Positions 1-11,000 of a stretch of DNA of 64,000 nt are shown piece after piece. This stretch comes from CAZSHG01 sp964459995 (GTDB lineage Bacteria > UBP14 > UBA6098). Under the pieces are notes generated by a model that saw nothing but the letters and a program-made list of their open reading frames with translations, was not told the origin of the DNA and did no database searches. The first letter of the stretch is position 1, and every line of letters starts with the position of its first letter. The stretch spans positions 1 through 64,000 of the forward strand of contig CAYWOR010000006.1 of assembly GCA_964459995.1 (NCBI GenBank). The letters run 5' to 3'. The translations under genes were made by a program, and so were the position numbers.

Positions 1-962
<962 letters not shown>

Positions 963-1022
963 TATAATTAGGAATTATATTCCAGATTTACTTCCCGCTC
1001 ATCTCGTCATGTATGCTATTTC

Positions 1023-1035
1023 GTTTTCAATGAAC
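1023..1035 (-). promoter_or_regulatory. boxA-like antitermination element in the rRNA leader
   Basis: The minus strand reads GTTCATTGAAAAC. This closely resembles the bacterial boxA signal (for example TGTTCTTTGAAAAC) that recruits NusB/NusE antitermination factors. It lies between the predicted transcription start (near 1060) and the mature 16S 5' end, where such elements are expected. Confidence 0.6.
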
Positions 1036-1066
1036 CGCCGAGGTTATCCCCCGAAAGCAAGAGCTA

Positions 1067-1094
1067 ATAATAAACCCAAATTTTCAAAAGTCAA
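1067..1094 (-). promoter_or_regulatory. rRNA promoter with AT-rich UP element
   Basis: On the minus strand a TTGACT -35 box (1089-1094) and a TATTAT -10 box (1067-1072) are separated by 16 bp. Immediately upstream (1095-1125) is a nearly pure A/T stretch like the UP elements of strong rRNA promoters. The predicted start is about 1060, leaving a leader of roughly 100 nt before the 16S 5' end. Confidence 0.8.
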
Positions 1095-1100
1095 GAACTA

Positions 1101-1150
1101 TTTTTAAAAAAATAAAAAATCCCTTAAACTCGCTTGGCAAGCCCGTTTAG
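1101..1150 (-). terminator. terminator-like hairpin upstream of the rRNA promoter
   Basis: On the minus strand an imperfect hairpin (1125-1149; CTAAAC and GCTTG-type arms with a 2x2 internal loop) is followed by runs of T (1101-1120). It could insulate the rRNA promoter from leftward transcription or end a small minus-strand transcript. The T-rich tail also forms the UP element, so the resemblance may be partly accidental. Confidence 0.35.
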
Positions 1151-1167
1151 AGAAGATTTAATATCTG

Positions 1168-1422
1168 TTAAGAACTTATTTTTCGGCCGCGACAACCTCC
1201 GATCAGAGTTAAATTATCGCCAAGCGAACCGAATATAAACATTCCAAATCCGAAAACAAGAAGAAAATCACCTTTTTCGATTTTTTTTGAAAATTGGTTC
1301 TCGAAATCTACAACCATAAAAGGCGTCTGATAAAATGAGAATTCCTTTGCGTTCCATTCGCATTGGTTATATAATAGGAATAATGACTCAGTTATTTCAA
1401 AACAAAAAGATAGAAACTGCAA
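1168..1422 (-). CDS. possible small membrane protein (84 codons), doubtful
   Basis: This minus-strand reading frame has a hydrophobic segment near its end (GDFLLVFGFGMFIFGSLGDN, about residues 50-69). It stops 18-40 nt before the terminator-like hairpin at 1125-1149. No ribosome binding site is visible before the first ATG or before the internal ATG at 1317. Its 5' end overlaps the promoter of the plus-strand gene at 1435. I do not recognise the protein, and the frame may be chance. If it is not a gene, 1170-1434 holds only the promoter at 1347-1375. Confidence 0.2.
   Translation of the reverse strand: MQFLSFCFEITESLFLLYNQCEWNAKEFSFYQTPFMVVDFENQFSKKIEKGDFLLVFGFGMFIFGSLGDNLTLIGGCRGRKISS
1347..1375 (+). 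promoter_or_regulatory. promoter of the transglutaminase-like operon
   Basis: A perfect TATAAT (1370-1375) lies 17 bp downstream of TTGCGT (1347-1352). The predicted start near 1382 leaves about 53 nt of leader before the GGAG ribosome binding site (1426-1429) and the ATG at 1435. Confidence 0.6.
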
Positions 1423-1434
1423 AAAGGAGAAGAA

Positions 1435-2847
1435 ATGGCAAAAAGCTTTGCAGTAGTGGTTCTGACCTTAATCATTCTCACTGCCGCTCTCGCGCAGACA
1501 AGCGAGTATGACATTCTTAAAGACGGCAACAAAGTCGGTTCATGCAAAGTCGAGATGGACAAACGCGGAGGTGGATTTCTTATCCGAAAGAACGCCCAAA
1601 TAACACAGGGTGCTGACGCACAGATCATCGAAGAGGCCATGATAGTCAACGCCAACTGGCTCCCTGAAAGCTACGATCTCAACGTTAATTCGGATAAAGA
1701 GCAGGTCTCGCTCCGTCTCGCCTTCAATTCCGGAAATGTCTCGGTTGCGGGGAAACTTGGAATGGGTGAGGTCAATCAGATTATCGCGACAACCGGCGAA
1801 ACATCGATATGGTCGGACAGAATCTCAATCACATCGGCGTTGATTCTCCTTCCAAGGGTCGATTATTCCGTGATAGGTCAAATCAATGAATTCCCTGTTG
1901 TATTGCCAGAAAAGCTCGAAACCGGAATTGTAACCCTTACAGTTAAAGGCTCCGATGCCAATGGCTTCCTCGTCCACGGCACTGTTCCGGGAGGATGGGA
2001 ATTCGACGTTTCTTTCGATCCTCAGAAAAATTATATCGCAAGATATAGCGTCAAGGGCGGTTACGAGCTGGTTCCTGCAAAAGCCGAAAAAGCTTCGATG
2101 ACCGATCTTCCGAAGGGCTACAACCCCCTGCCCCTTTCGCTTATGAATGACGCGGATTTTCTTGCCAATCTTTCAAATTCGAAAAACCTCACAGCAGGAA
2201 TAGCCTTCGTTTTTCCCCCTGACATTGCCGACAGGCTTTATCTTAATCGCTTCTCCCAGGAATTTGCCGGTGTCATCTCTGCCGGCGAGGTTTCGGGAAG
2301 AGTCGAATCGAAGAAGATGGGACATAAAGTAACAAACACTCCAAATTGGCCTCTTTACTATGATCTTCGAGGTGTAGAGGCTCACTATTCGATGCCCGAA
2401 AGGGATATCGACTCCGATGATCCGCAGATTATCGATAGGGCGGAGAAAACTGTCAAACCCGCAAAAACCCTTTGGGATGCGGCTCGTGCGATAAATCTTT
2501 GGGTTTACCGGAATATTGAATATGCTGAGATTACCGGCTCCGCTTCTGAGACTTTCAAGACAATGAAAGGCGACAGTCGTGCGAAAGCGCTCGTTTGCGC
2601 CGCTTTATGCCGTGCCGCAGGAATTCCGGCTCGAATCGTTACCGGGATTATCTACGCTGAAGGCCCGACCGACCATACTTGGGTCGAGGTTTATCTTGGC
2701 GAAGAGGCCGGTTGGGGGCCGATAGATCCGACTCTGGGCGAGGCGGACAGAATTAATGCCGCACATATTTCCCTATGGCTGGGCACTCCTCAGCCGCCGG
2801 TTTATGCAAAAGACGTTGCTCTCGATGGCGTTAATGTTAGTTATTAG
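1435..2847 (+). CDS. secreted transglutaminase-like protein, Ser in place of catalytic Cys
   Basis: This 470-residue protein starts with a signal peptide (about residues 1-21, cleavage after ALA). A long beta-rich N-terminal part of unknown function is followed by a transglutaminase-like core (about 340-450). The core shows the family landmarks GIPAR (396-400), His414 in DHTWVEVY and Asp431 in PIDPT. The Cys of the usual G-[DN]-C motif, 15 residues before GIPAR, is a Ser here (GDSRAKA, Ser381). Cys388 and Cys392 are out of register. The protein could be a non-catalytic, peptide-binding relative or a serine variant. It is the first gene of a unit with 2876-4321 (a paralogue) and 4339-5640. AAAAGGAG precedes the ATG. 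Confidence 0.8.
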   Translation: MAKSFAVVVLTLIILTAALAQTSEYDILKDGNKVGSCKVEMDKRGGGFLIRKNAQITQGADAQIIEEAMIVNANWLPESYDLNVNSDKEQVSLRLAFNSGNVSVAGKLGMGEVNQIIATTGETSIWSDRISITSALILLPRVDYSVIGQINEFPVVLPEKLETGIVTLTVKGSDANGFLVHGTVPGGWEFDVSFDPQKNYIARYSVKGGYELVPAKAEKASMTDLPKGYNPLPLSLMNDADFLANLSNSKNLTAGIAFVFPPDIADRLYLNRFSQEFAGVISAGEVSGRVESKKMGHKVTNTPNWPLYYDLRGVEAHYSMPERDIDSDDPQIIDRAEKTVKPAKTLWDAARAINLWVYRNIEYAEITGSASETFKTMKGDSRAKALVCAALCRAAGIPARIVTGIIYAEGPTDHTWVEVYLGEEAGWGPIDPTLGEADRINAAHISLWLGTPQPPVYAKDVALDGVNVSY

Positions 2848-2875
2848 CCCACAAAATCAGTAAGGACAGCTATTC

Positions 2876-4321
2876 ATGCGGATAATATTCTTTCTCATAA
2901 TACTCGTGCTTGTATTTCCACTTCTTGCGCAGATCGATCTTCCGCCCGAAAGCCGAGATTACAAACTATTCATGGGCAATCAGACAATAGGATACTACAG
3001 CTACACTCTCAAACCGGTTACCGGCGGATGGGATTTAAACGCCGAAACTTTCATGGCGATTACAGCAGGTGGAAAACCCGCGAGACTTCGTATGAAAACT
3101 CTGTGGCAACTCGATTCGAGGATGCAACCAGATAGCTACAGAATCGAAATCTTCTCAGACGATGAACTTCGGCAGGAGATAGTGGTTGAGGTTTCTGGCG
3201 GCAAAGCGAGAATCAGCGAAAGCGGTTCTGTGCGGTCGATCGATCTTCCCGCAAGGCTTTTCACAGCGGAATTGAATGTGATAGACGGCTGGTTGTTGCT
3301 TCCGCGTATGTTCGATTTGGAACGCGACAGTTCCTTTTCATTGCCACTATTTGTCCCCCAGTTAGGAAGTGTAATCGAAGCGGGAGTTTTCCCCGGCCAA
3401 TTCGAGGGCACTGCCGGAGCACCTTCGAGAAAATTCTCGGTCAAAGCGCCCGGCGTCGAAATCGAATTCTATGCGCAGATAGGAACGCGAACTGTAACTT
3501 ATTGGAGCGCGACAAATCAGGGCATTGTGGCAAGAATCGCCCCAAATCTCGACAAGGCAGAAATTGAACAAACAGCTGTCGGTGCGGATATTTTCGGGAA
3601 CATTGTGAGACAAGAGAATATTCTGGCTGATGTCGCTATCGATATTCCGTTGAATACCATAAGCTTGAAAGCAAATATAGACATCCGCTTAACGCCAGAC
3701 ACAGAAATATACCTCGAATCGACCGGGCAAAAGTTCTCTGGGGAAATCGCCGGCTCTTCTATTGCAGGCGGAATTATTATCGAATCAAAGGAGTTCGATG
3801 GCAAACGTGCGTTGAGTTATCCCCTCGGCCCTGCTAATATCCCAATAGTGGACTATGTCAATGCCGAGTCAAAAATAGAAAGCACCGATTCGACAATCAT
3901 TGCTTTTGCAAGCTCCATCGCCGCAGAGAGCGAGAATGTCTGGCAGGTCGCGAAAACTATCAACAGGTTCGTCGCCGACAATATCGATATTGACACCGAA
4001 GAGCGAAGTGCATCGAGAACATTGACGCTTTCAAAAGGTAATAGTCTTTCGCATGCACGCCTTTGTGTGGCTTTGCTGAGAGCATTGGGAATCCCCGCAC
4101 GTGTTGTTGGCGGCGTGATTCTCGACCAAGGATTCTGGCTTAGGCATCACTGGGTTGAAGTTTGGGTCAGCTCGAAGGACAAATGGATTCCTGTAGATCC
4201 GACAACCGGCGAGGATGTGTCCTTCTCTGCATCACATATAACGCTTTGGCTCGGGGAAGGCCAAATATCGCCCTCTCGGGCAAATTCTATTGTCGTCATC
4301 GACTATAAACTAAGACAATAA
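2876..4321 (+). CDS. secreted transglutaminase-like protein, paralogue of the preceding gene
   Basis: This 481-residue protein has a signal peptide (residues 1-19, ending LLAQ) and the same layout as the upstream gene: a beta-rich N-terminal region, then a transglutaminase-like core near residues 345-460. His425 (HHWVEVW) and Asp441 (PVDPT) are in place, as is the GIPAR landmark. The nucleophile position again holds Ser (KGNSLSHARL, Ser390). The gap to the preceding gene is 28 bp with an AAGGA ribosome binding site, so the two are probably co-transcribed. The pair looks like an old tandem duplication: the overall architecture is kept but sequence identity outside the core is low. Confidence 0.8.
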   Translation: MRIIFFLIILVLVFPLLAQIDLPPESRDYKLFMGNQTIGYYSYTLKPVTGGWDLNAETFMAITAGGKPARLRMKTLWQLDSRMQPDSYRIEIFSDDELRQEIVVEVSGGKARISESGSVRSIDLPARLFTAELNVIDGWLLLPRMFDLERDSSFSLPLFVPQLGSVIEAGVFPGQFEGTAGAPSRKFSVKAPGVEIEFYAQIGTRTVTYWSATNQGIVARIAPNLDKAEIEQTAVGADIFGNIVRQENILADVAIDIPLNTISLKANIDIRLTPDTEIYLESTGQKFSGEIAGSSIAGGIIIESKEFDGKRALSYPLGPANIPIVDYVNAESKIESTDSTIIAFASSIAAESENVWQVAKTINRFVADNIDIDTEERSASRTLTLSKGNSLSHARLCVALLRALGIPARVVGGVILDQGFWLRHHWVEVWVSSKDKWIPVDPTTGEDVSFSASHITLWLGEGQISPSRANSIVVIDYKLRQ

Positions 4322-4338
4322 TTTAGTGAGGTGTAGCA

Positions 4339-5640
4339 TTGAGAAATAAAAGTGCTTTAATAATTGTTCTAATAATTGGATTTGCATTAAGTCTCGTCGC
4401 GGCTGACTATTTCGAGAAACCCGAGGAGTATTCGAGAAGCGGAAAAAGCTATTCTGAGCTTGCCCCGAAAGCGGGCGAACATCGCGGGGATGCGGAATGG
4501 TTATACGATCTCGCTTCGGCCTATTACGATGGCGGCAAATTCGACGACGCGGTCAGATATATGAAGATGGCTCAAGAGCTTAGGCCTAATATGGCGTTCC
4601 TTAATGCAAAGATGGCTGACCTTTTCATGGTTAAGGGTGACCGTGATTCGGCTTTGGCCTATTATGAGAAAGCGCTGAACAATCACTACGAATATACCGA
4701 GGTTTGGGAAAAGATTGTCGAACTAAAGCCGGAGTATTATGCAAATCTGGGTCTGCTTTACAGCGATAAATCGGAAGAGGTTGATAACGAAGAGATTTTG
4801 CGTCTTGCCGACCGATATTTGAACCTTTATCTCGATAAATTTCCCGATGGCGATTTTGCAGAGCAATCGCGAACAGCTCTTCAGAGAGTCGAGTTAAAAC
4901 GGCGGCAGAGGGCAAGCAGACAGAATCTTCAGCAAAGTGTAAATACAGCTCAAGCCGAAGAAGCTCGTAAAAAAGCGGAAATACAAGCCGACCGAGAAGG
5001 ATTTCGGACCGAGAAGCCTTTCTTGGTAGGGTTCGGATTTTATTCGGTGGTTTTATCGAATGATCATAAATTTATCGCGAAAAACCCAAGTGATGTGGTC
5101 GAAGATACACTATCTATGAAGCATTATGCACCGAATCTAAATGAGTTTGGGATTGCCGGTGGCTATGTCAGCGGACCTTTTATTTTCCGAGGCGAGTTTC
5201 ATTTCGGAACGACATCATCCGGTAAAAACTACTTTTACCGCGATCCGGTTGATTCAACATATGACACTACTTGGGTTATCGATCCGGGCTCAGGCGATAC
5301 AACAGGAATTGATACAATATTAGCCTCAATAAGCACAAAAGACGACATTCGTCCAAAAGTAAATTCGGTCAACACCATGAGGTTATCAGCCATTGCCGAT
5401 TACAATTTCTACTATATGAATCCTCTTATGCTCTATGTCGGGGCAAATGCGGATTTTGGAGTGGCATCGCTTAAAGAGCCTTACGACAATTTCGGAAGTA
5501 TAACACTTGCAGGTGCAGGGCTTGGTGGCGGAGTAATGCTGAGGTTCTCCGATTTCCTTTTCGACTTATCCTACCGGCGTAATGTTGTCGGAAGCTCATC
5601 CGGCGGATCAATAACGCTTATGGGGATGTATAAGTTCTAA
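4339..5640 (+). CDS. TPR-repeat outer-membrane barrel protein
   Basis: The 433-residue product has a signal peptide (about 1-22) and TPR-like helical repeats (about 50-190). A charged Gln/Arg/Lys-rich helix likely to form a coiled coil spans about 185-225. The C-terminal 200 residues have alternating aromatic and small residues as in an outer-membrane beta-barrel, and the chain ends in Phe (GMYKF), the usual signal for BAM-mediated insertion. The start is TTG at 4339, supported by GAGGTG at 4328-4333. The gene lies 17 bp after the second transglutaminase-like gene. TPR and barrel together suggest an envelope scaffold; the precise role is unknown. Confidence 0.75.
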   Translation: MRNKSALIIVLIIGFALSLVAADYFEKPEEYSRSGKSYSELAPKAGEHRGDAEWLYDLASAYYDGGKFDDAVRYMKMAQELRPNMAFLNAKMADLFMVKGDRDSALAYYEKALNNHYEYTEVWEKIVELKPEYYANLGLLYSDKSEEVDNEEILRLADRYLNLYLDKFPDGDFAEQSRTALQRVELKRRQRASRQNLQQSVNTAQAEEARKKAEIQADREGFRTEKPFLVGFGFYSVVLSNDHKFIAKNPSDVVEDTLSMKHYAPNLNEFGIAGGYVSGPFIFRGEFHFGTTSSGKNYFYRDPVDSTYDTTWVIDPGSGDTTGIDTILASISTKDDIRPKVNSVNTMRLSAIADYNFYYMNPLMLYVGANADFGVASLKEPYDNFGSITLAGAGLGGGVMLRFSDFLFDLSYRRNVVGSSSGGSITLMGMYKF

Positions 5641-5663
5641 GCGCTTACAACATCCCGCGTCGC

Positions 5664-5718
5664 GTCTTCGCAACTCCATTCGACGAAAATACATTTTCGT
5701 CGAACAAATTGCGAAGAC
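5664..5718. repeat. two-part nested hairpin after the 4339 gene
   Basis: An outer 10-bp arm pair (5664-5673 with 5709-5718, GTCTTCGCAA / TTGCGAAGAC) encloses an inner perfect 12-bp arm pair (5679-5690 with 5693-5704). The resulting structure is a long, almost continuous stem. It lies between two converging genes and directly precedes an even longer hairpin. It has no T-tract of its own. Confidence 0.8.
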
Positions 5719-5768
5719 AACGCAAAAAGGTGCTGAGTTTTTGGAAAAACTCAGCACCTTTTTGCGTT
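5719..5768. terminator. bidirectional terminator with a perfect 24-bp stem
   Basis: Arms 5719-5742 and 5745-5768 are perfectly complementary over 24 bp with a 2-nt centre. The arms contain A5/T5 blocks, so transcripts from either side end in a GC-rich stem followed by U residues. The site separates the plus-strand gene ending at 5640 from the minus-strand gene ending at 5792. A small third hairpin, CCGCCC-TTT-GGGCGG, follows at 5769-5783. Confidence 0.85.
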
Positions 5769-5791
5769 CCGCCCTTTGGGCGGGCGACGCT

Positions 5792-7966
5792 TTATCTGAG
5801 AAGCACTACTGGGCGGATAATCGAGGAATCCTGCCTTAGTGCACGTATGTAGTATATTCCGGATGGCAGGTTGCCTCTATCCGAAGATCCGTCCCAAACT
5901 ATGCCGTTATTCCTGATTCCATCGAGTTTCGACGATAGATCGGCGACTTTTCTTCCGTTTATATCGAATATCTCGATAGATTTGGCGAGGGGTGCATCGA
6001 TTGTAACGGCGGTATTAAAGGGATTAGGAAATGTTCTCAATGAGAAATCGAGAGGCTTTCCGGTTTCGTCTATCGAGGTATATTCTACCGCAAAGGAGAC
6101 GCAATGGGTATCGGAGTTAGCATTACGCGGAGTATATAAAGGGCCGACATCGCAGTTATCTGCAACCCCGGTAAGGCAGAAAACAACGATGGAATGATCC
6201 GGCCACTTTTCAGTGGGGGTATAAATAAGCTTTGTGTCTGCAACAGAATAGTTAAGTCCGGGGTCGAGAATAGTAAGATATTCCGTGTGCCCGTCAACCT
6301 CGAAAAAGGCTGTTATCGAAGGCTCGTAAATGCCCGCAGGCCAATCGAATATCCGAAGGTAAATCGGTTGAAGCGAATCCGAAATAACCGAACCGGAGGG
6401 TGGATAAAATGGACCAACCGCAGGGGGGCGCTGATCTATCCAAAAATTGTGAACATGCGGCATTGAATCCGGTGAACAGCCATCAGCGTCCGAAAGGGCT
6501 ACGATGCCGTGATAAATTCGGTTAGCATGCATAAACCAGTATGTGGGAATTGTAAGTGCGAGGGTATCGCCGTAAAAATTCAACGAAGGGTCGCCATAAT
6601 AATGAAGAACAGAGCCAATTTGTGCGATAAGAGTGGAATGATCGAGGCCCTCGTCATCCAGAACAAGAAATTTAGTATGAAAAGTTGGTGTCGTCACGCC
6701 GGAAATAGCGTTCCGAGGGACAATTAAATTCTCGATTGTCGGCGGAACACCGGCGGGGTTAGGTATGTGAACATAGGTTGTTTCAACCCTGTTGCTGAAA
6801 TCCGGATTTGTAGATGTAACGGAAATCATAACGGTCGCGTCGGTTGGGCCGAAGGTGAAATATGCAGAATCCGCTTCGACTAACCATGATGCTATAACTG
6901 TGGAATCGACCGGAAGAAGCCGTGAAAGCAAAACGCAGGTATCCATTTCATGGACAGCATCGTATTCGAGATTTAGACCTTCACCGAGATGAATACACGC
7001 CCAAATAGTATCGATGCCGTCTGCGATGGAAATATTGTAAACCATCAAAGCGGCTTCAAAGGGATTCTGCGCCCATTTGTCGCATGCCGAGCCTACACTA
7101 TTCGGCACTAAAGCCATTACCATCGAGGAAGACCCCGGCTCGGGCGCGGCTCCGAAACCATAGATTGTTTTGATGCCGTAGGCTTTGTCGGGGCTAACCT
7201 GTTGTTCTTGCCACAACATCGAGATTCCGGAATCGTGATATATATCGCCCACCACAAATGGATCCGCCGGCCAACAATCGTCATTCAAATAATAATAATC
7301 GCCGTATGCAAAAACCTCGGGTGGCGAAGAAAGTCCCCTCAGAATTCCTCTCGCAACCACCTGATCGCCAGATTCCCCCGGCCCAAGTTCGAATGCCATC
7401 CAAAAATAAGGAATCGCAGGGTATGTCATAATCCCGCCGACGCTCGTATAGCTCGCCCCCATCGCCATCGGTGCGTAATCATTCGAACCGACAAGAACAT
7501 CGATAGCCTGCCGGAAAGCGATTTTGTGATCTGTAATGTCGTTATTATAAACCATGTATGAGATTTCGCAGGCTGGAAGGTCGTCAATCAATATCGCCCG
7601 AAGGGTTTGAGTGAAAATAATCTCTCCGCTAACTCCGACCGGAATGTTCCACTGAGTAGCAAATCCTGTAGGTGATGTGGTTATCGGGCCGCGAAAATGC
7701 CGCAGATGCTCGTGTCCGCAAGACGCCGCAAGCCATTGAGTATTATTATAAACAACACTGTCAATCATCACACCGAAAGAGCTATTCCCGCGCGTCCATG
7801 GATGCCGAAAATCGAACATCAACCGCCTCCCCGCACCGACCGTATCGCCGATTCCAAAAAAGCAGTCGAGGGTATCGAGCTGAATAACGAGTCCGCCCGG
7901 TCCGGTAACGGCGTATTGACCGAGAAGTATCACGGGAATTAGAATCAATAATAACATCGAGCGCAT
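5792..7966 (-). CDS. secreted Ig-like protein with FlgD-like C-terminal tail
   Basis: This 724-residue protein has a signal peptide (about 1-17) and a large beta-rich ectodomain. Its C-terminal 80 residues carry the FlgD-like tail pattern: PNPFN near 650, then IEIFDINGRKV, VWDGSSDRG, LPSGIYYI and a final VVLLR. Such tails act as sorting or anchoring domains in type IX and related systems. An Ig-like domain (about 525-630) precedes the tail. I do not recognise the N-terminal 500 residues. The ATG is preceded by GAGGTGAGAT. The gene lies 60 bp after the subtilase gene on the same strand and may be read with it. Confidence 0.75.
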   Translation of the reverse strand: MRSMLLLILIPVILLGQYAVTGPGGLVIQLDTLDCFFGIGDTVGAGRRLMFDFRHPWTRGNSSFGVMIDSVVYNNTQWLAASCGHEHLRHFRGPITTSPTGFATQWNIPVGVSGEIIFTQTLRAILIDDLPACEISYMVYNNDITDHKIAFRQAIDVLVGSNDYAPMAMGASYTSVGGIMTYPAIPYFWMAFELGPGESGDQVVARGILRGLSSPPEVFAYGDYYYLNDDCWPADPFVVGDIYHDSGISMLWQEQQVSPDKAYGIKTIYGFGAAPEPGSSSMVMALVPNSVGSACDKWAQNPFEAALMVYNISIADGIDTIWACIHLGEGLNLEYDAVHEMDTCVLLSRLLPVDSTVIASWLVEADSAYFTFGPTDATVMISVTSTNPDFSNRVETTYVHIPNPAGVPPTIENLIVPRNAISGVTTPTFHTKFLVLDDEGLDHSTLIAQIGSVLHYYGDPSLNFYGDTLALTIPTYWFMHANRIYHGIVALSDADGCSPDSMPHVHNFWIDQRPPAVGPFYPPSGSVISDSLQPIYLRIFDWPAGIYEPSITAFFEVDGHTEYLTILDPGLNYSVADTKLIYTPTEKWPDHSIVVFCLTGVADNCDVGPLYTPRNANSDTHCVSFAVEYTSIDETGKPLDFSLRTFPNPFNTAVTIDAPLAKSIEIFDINGRKVADLSSKLDGIRNNGIVWDGSSDRGNLPSGIYYIRALRQDSSIIRPVVLLR

Positions 7967-8026
7967 ATCTCACCTCATCGAAAAACCGCGCGTAAAAAAA
8001 GACCGAAAAACAAATCGCGCCGCCAT

Positions 8027-11000
8027 TTATTTAATATATACCGCTTTTCGGACGATTTCGCAACCCTTGGATCGGATAAGATAAATCCCCGTCGAAAGCG
8101 AATTCCCGACATCATCCCGCCCGTCCCAAATTAAATAACTTTCCCTCGGAGTAACAGAATACTCGCGAACAAGCCTGCCGGTAATGTCGATTATCTCGAT
8201 ACCAAAAATTTCTCCTCCGAACTCTATTTTACATTTTCCGTTAAATGGATTCGGAAATACTGATAAATAGGGCTTTTCGGGCAGATGGACGTCTTCGATA
8301 CCGACACTTGCGGAAAATTTTATCGAATCGACGCGCCAATAAGCCGTATCGGCGCAGGCTAATGTTAACTCGATGGTATGAGGCTCTCCTATTATGTGAG
8401 GCAAATAATCGAAAACCGCACTATCTCCTATCATTGTGATTCCGCTCGCTCCGGGGAAATGCGGGTTCATCGGCGAGATTGAAGATGGGCCATTTAGAAA
8501 GCTACTCCAGCTTTCGGAGATAGCCCGCAAAACCGCCCCAGAAGATAATCCAAAATGGAAATGCCCGTAAACAACCAATCTAACAGGCTCAATCGCCGCA
8601 AAAAGAGGTAAAGGCAGTGTTTCGAGCGCTGTATCCGAAGCGGAAACACTCCATCCGGTGTCTGAATGCCAGTTCCAACCGCTCGATTCAATTTGAGCCG
8701 CCGGATGAGGAGTGCTGTAAAAATCGAGAAGAAAGCCATCTGCAAAAAGTGTTCTCATAACCGGTGTTTCGGAAACGTTGTCCGAGCTATCGGCAATCAA
8801 AAGGCTCCACTGAGCCATCGACGAGCCTGTATGACGAATTCTGAAAAGAACCGTGTCGTTAGCCACGCCCGAAAAAGCGATGCTGTCGGCCAAAACCGTC
8901 TCTCCCCATCGGAAAACCGCTTCCCATGGGGATTCTTCAGCGATGATAAAGCCAATATCCAAAGAGTCGAGACCTTCGAAACGTGTGTGCCAATAGCCGT
9001 ATGGGGTTATCTTCGGCGATGTCGTATCCACAGGGAAGGAATCGGTTATAATAAAAAACATTGTCGAATCGGGAGCGCCATGAGGGAACACCGTCTGTCT
9101 CCCAGAAATATCCCTCGCGGAAAACCACGCCCGAATTGTATCTCCGACCGAAAACCAATCTATCGTAGCTCGTGCAAATTCAGTTTCTAAAAACAATCGC
9201 ACCGAATCGATGACAGGACTTGTAATATGAGCAAAAATCGTCGAAGTATCTATCGCTTCGCTAACAGCGTAAATTGTGCATTCGAGGGCGATCTCCATCG
9301 CAGTTCCGGAGAGTCTGGCGTTGCGGATAATCGGCCCGCGAAGAGTTCTTTTCAGAAGAGCGACATCGTCGATGAACCACCCAAGGCGGGTAGTGTTGTT
9401 ATCAGAACCCATTCGAACCGCTAACTCGATCTCCCCGCCTTCCCAAGCGCTAAGGTCGAAACGAACTTCGTGCCAGTGTTTGAAGTTGTATTCTCCTGAA
9501 AAACCGGGCTGACCGCCGGTAATCGGATTAAAACTGTCTAGAAAAATCGGGTATCCTCCGACCGGCTCGATAATATTCCATTCGCCTCCGGGACGCCTCG
9601 CGAGGACATTTCCACCGTCCCAACATGCGCGTGAGGTGGCTTCAAGCTCGAACCATTGGAAATAGGCCAGTTGCGGGCTTTCGGAGTCCTCAGTTAGATC
9701 GATAAAGCCCAATCCGAGCCAGCTGTCGGTAGTGTCGGAATAGCTCGAATCGAGATCGGTGCCCCATAGTCTTGTGCCGCTACGGGCGTTTGGGCCGAAA
9801 CCGGGTGTAACAGTCCCCCATTCCCAGTCGTCGATAGGCCCCCAGTGCGAAAGCAAAGAATCGTCCTCGAAATCCATCGCGCGATGCATATAAAAAAAAT
9901 ATTTCTGCGAACGCTCCGGCTCGACATGTCGCGAATCGCCTATATATCCGGGTTTGGATGCACGAATCAACGTGGGATCTTTCTCGGCAAAAGTAGCCGT
10001 GATTTTCCCGTCGGCGTCCGATATTAGTGATTCCGATGGCCAATCAACGAATTGGAAGACAACATACCCGATTGGAGCGCCCGTGTCGAAATCCCGTGCA
10101 ACAAGTTCGATTTCATAGGGCATCCCCGAAATTAGAGAGAAATCCACAAAGGTCGTTTCGCCGGCTGTAATAGTTATAAATGCAGAATCCGCATCGAAAT
10201 TGAACGCGTCGGCTTTGATTAAATGGCCGCCCTCGGTCAGCTTCATCACAAAATCGCCGGAGACATTCGCTTCGACCCATGCAGAATAGGAAGTCGCAGA
10301 AATTTTCGCACCCGGGACAGAATTCCCCGCGAGCCATCCGAAACCTGAGACTCTGGCAAATGCCGAGGGTAAATCGAGCAAACCGGAACCGAAAGCACTG
10401 TCCTTGCCCGCAGGGCCAAAATCGGCCGCAGAGGCCTCCAATATAGCCTTTACGTCATAGTGGACAAGTGTTGGGTCGAGCTGAATTAGAAGAGCCGCGG
10501 CTCCGGCGACATGAGGGGTGGCCATGCTTGTGCCGTCCCAATAGGCGTATCCTCCACCGATAATCATGCTTGGAATCGAATCTCCCGGCGCTGTAATGTC
10601 CGGTTTGATATGTCCCGGTGGATAGGGGTAATCAAAAAAACCTGGAATTGTGTCCCATGCCACCGGTCCAACAGAGCTAAAAGAGGCGAGTTCATCCGCG
10701 AAATTCGTTGCACCGATGGTGATTGCAGAGGGAACATCCCCCGGAGTGCGAAGATTCGACGGCGCGCCGGCTGTTGTTCCCTCGTTACCGGCGGCGATGC
10801 ACATCACAACACCAGCCTCGCATGCGGCATCTATCGCGGCACGCCAGCTCGACCTGTCCGGCCCGGAGCTGTAGCGCCAACCAATACTTAGGTTCATAAC
10901 CCTCGCGCCCATATCCATCGCGTATTGAATGGCCTCCCAGACCTGAGTTTCGTCACCTCGTCCATTGTTATCGAGGATTTTCAGTGGCATGATTACACAT

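Noticed and set aside
1170..1240. tRNA or small RNA gene between the rRNA promoter and the 1435 gene
   Set aside because: No cloverleaf, TTCRA arm or CCA end could be found on either strand.
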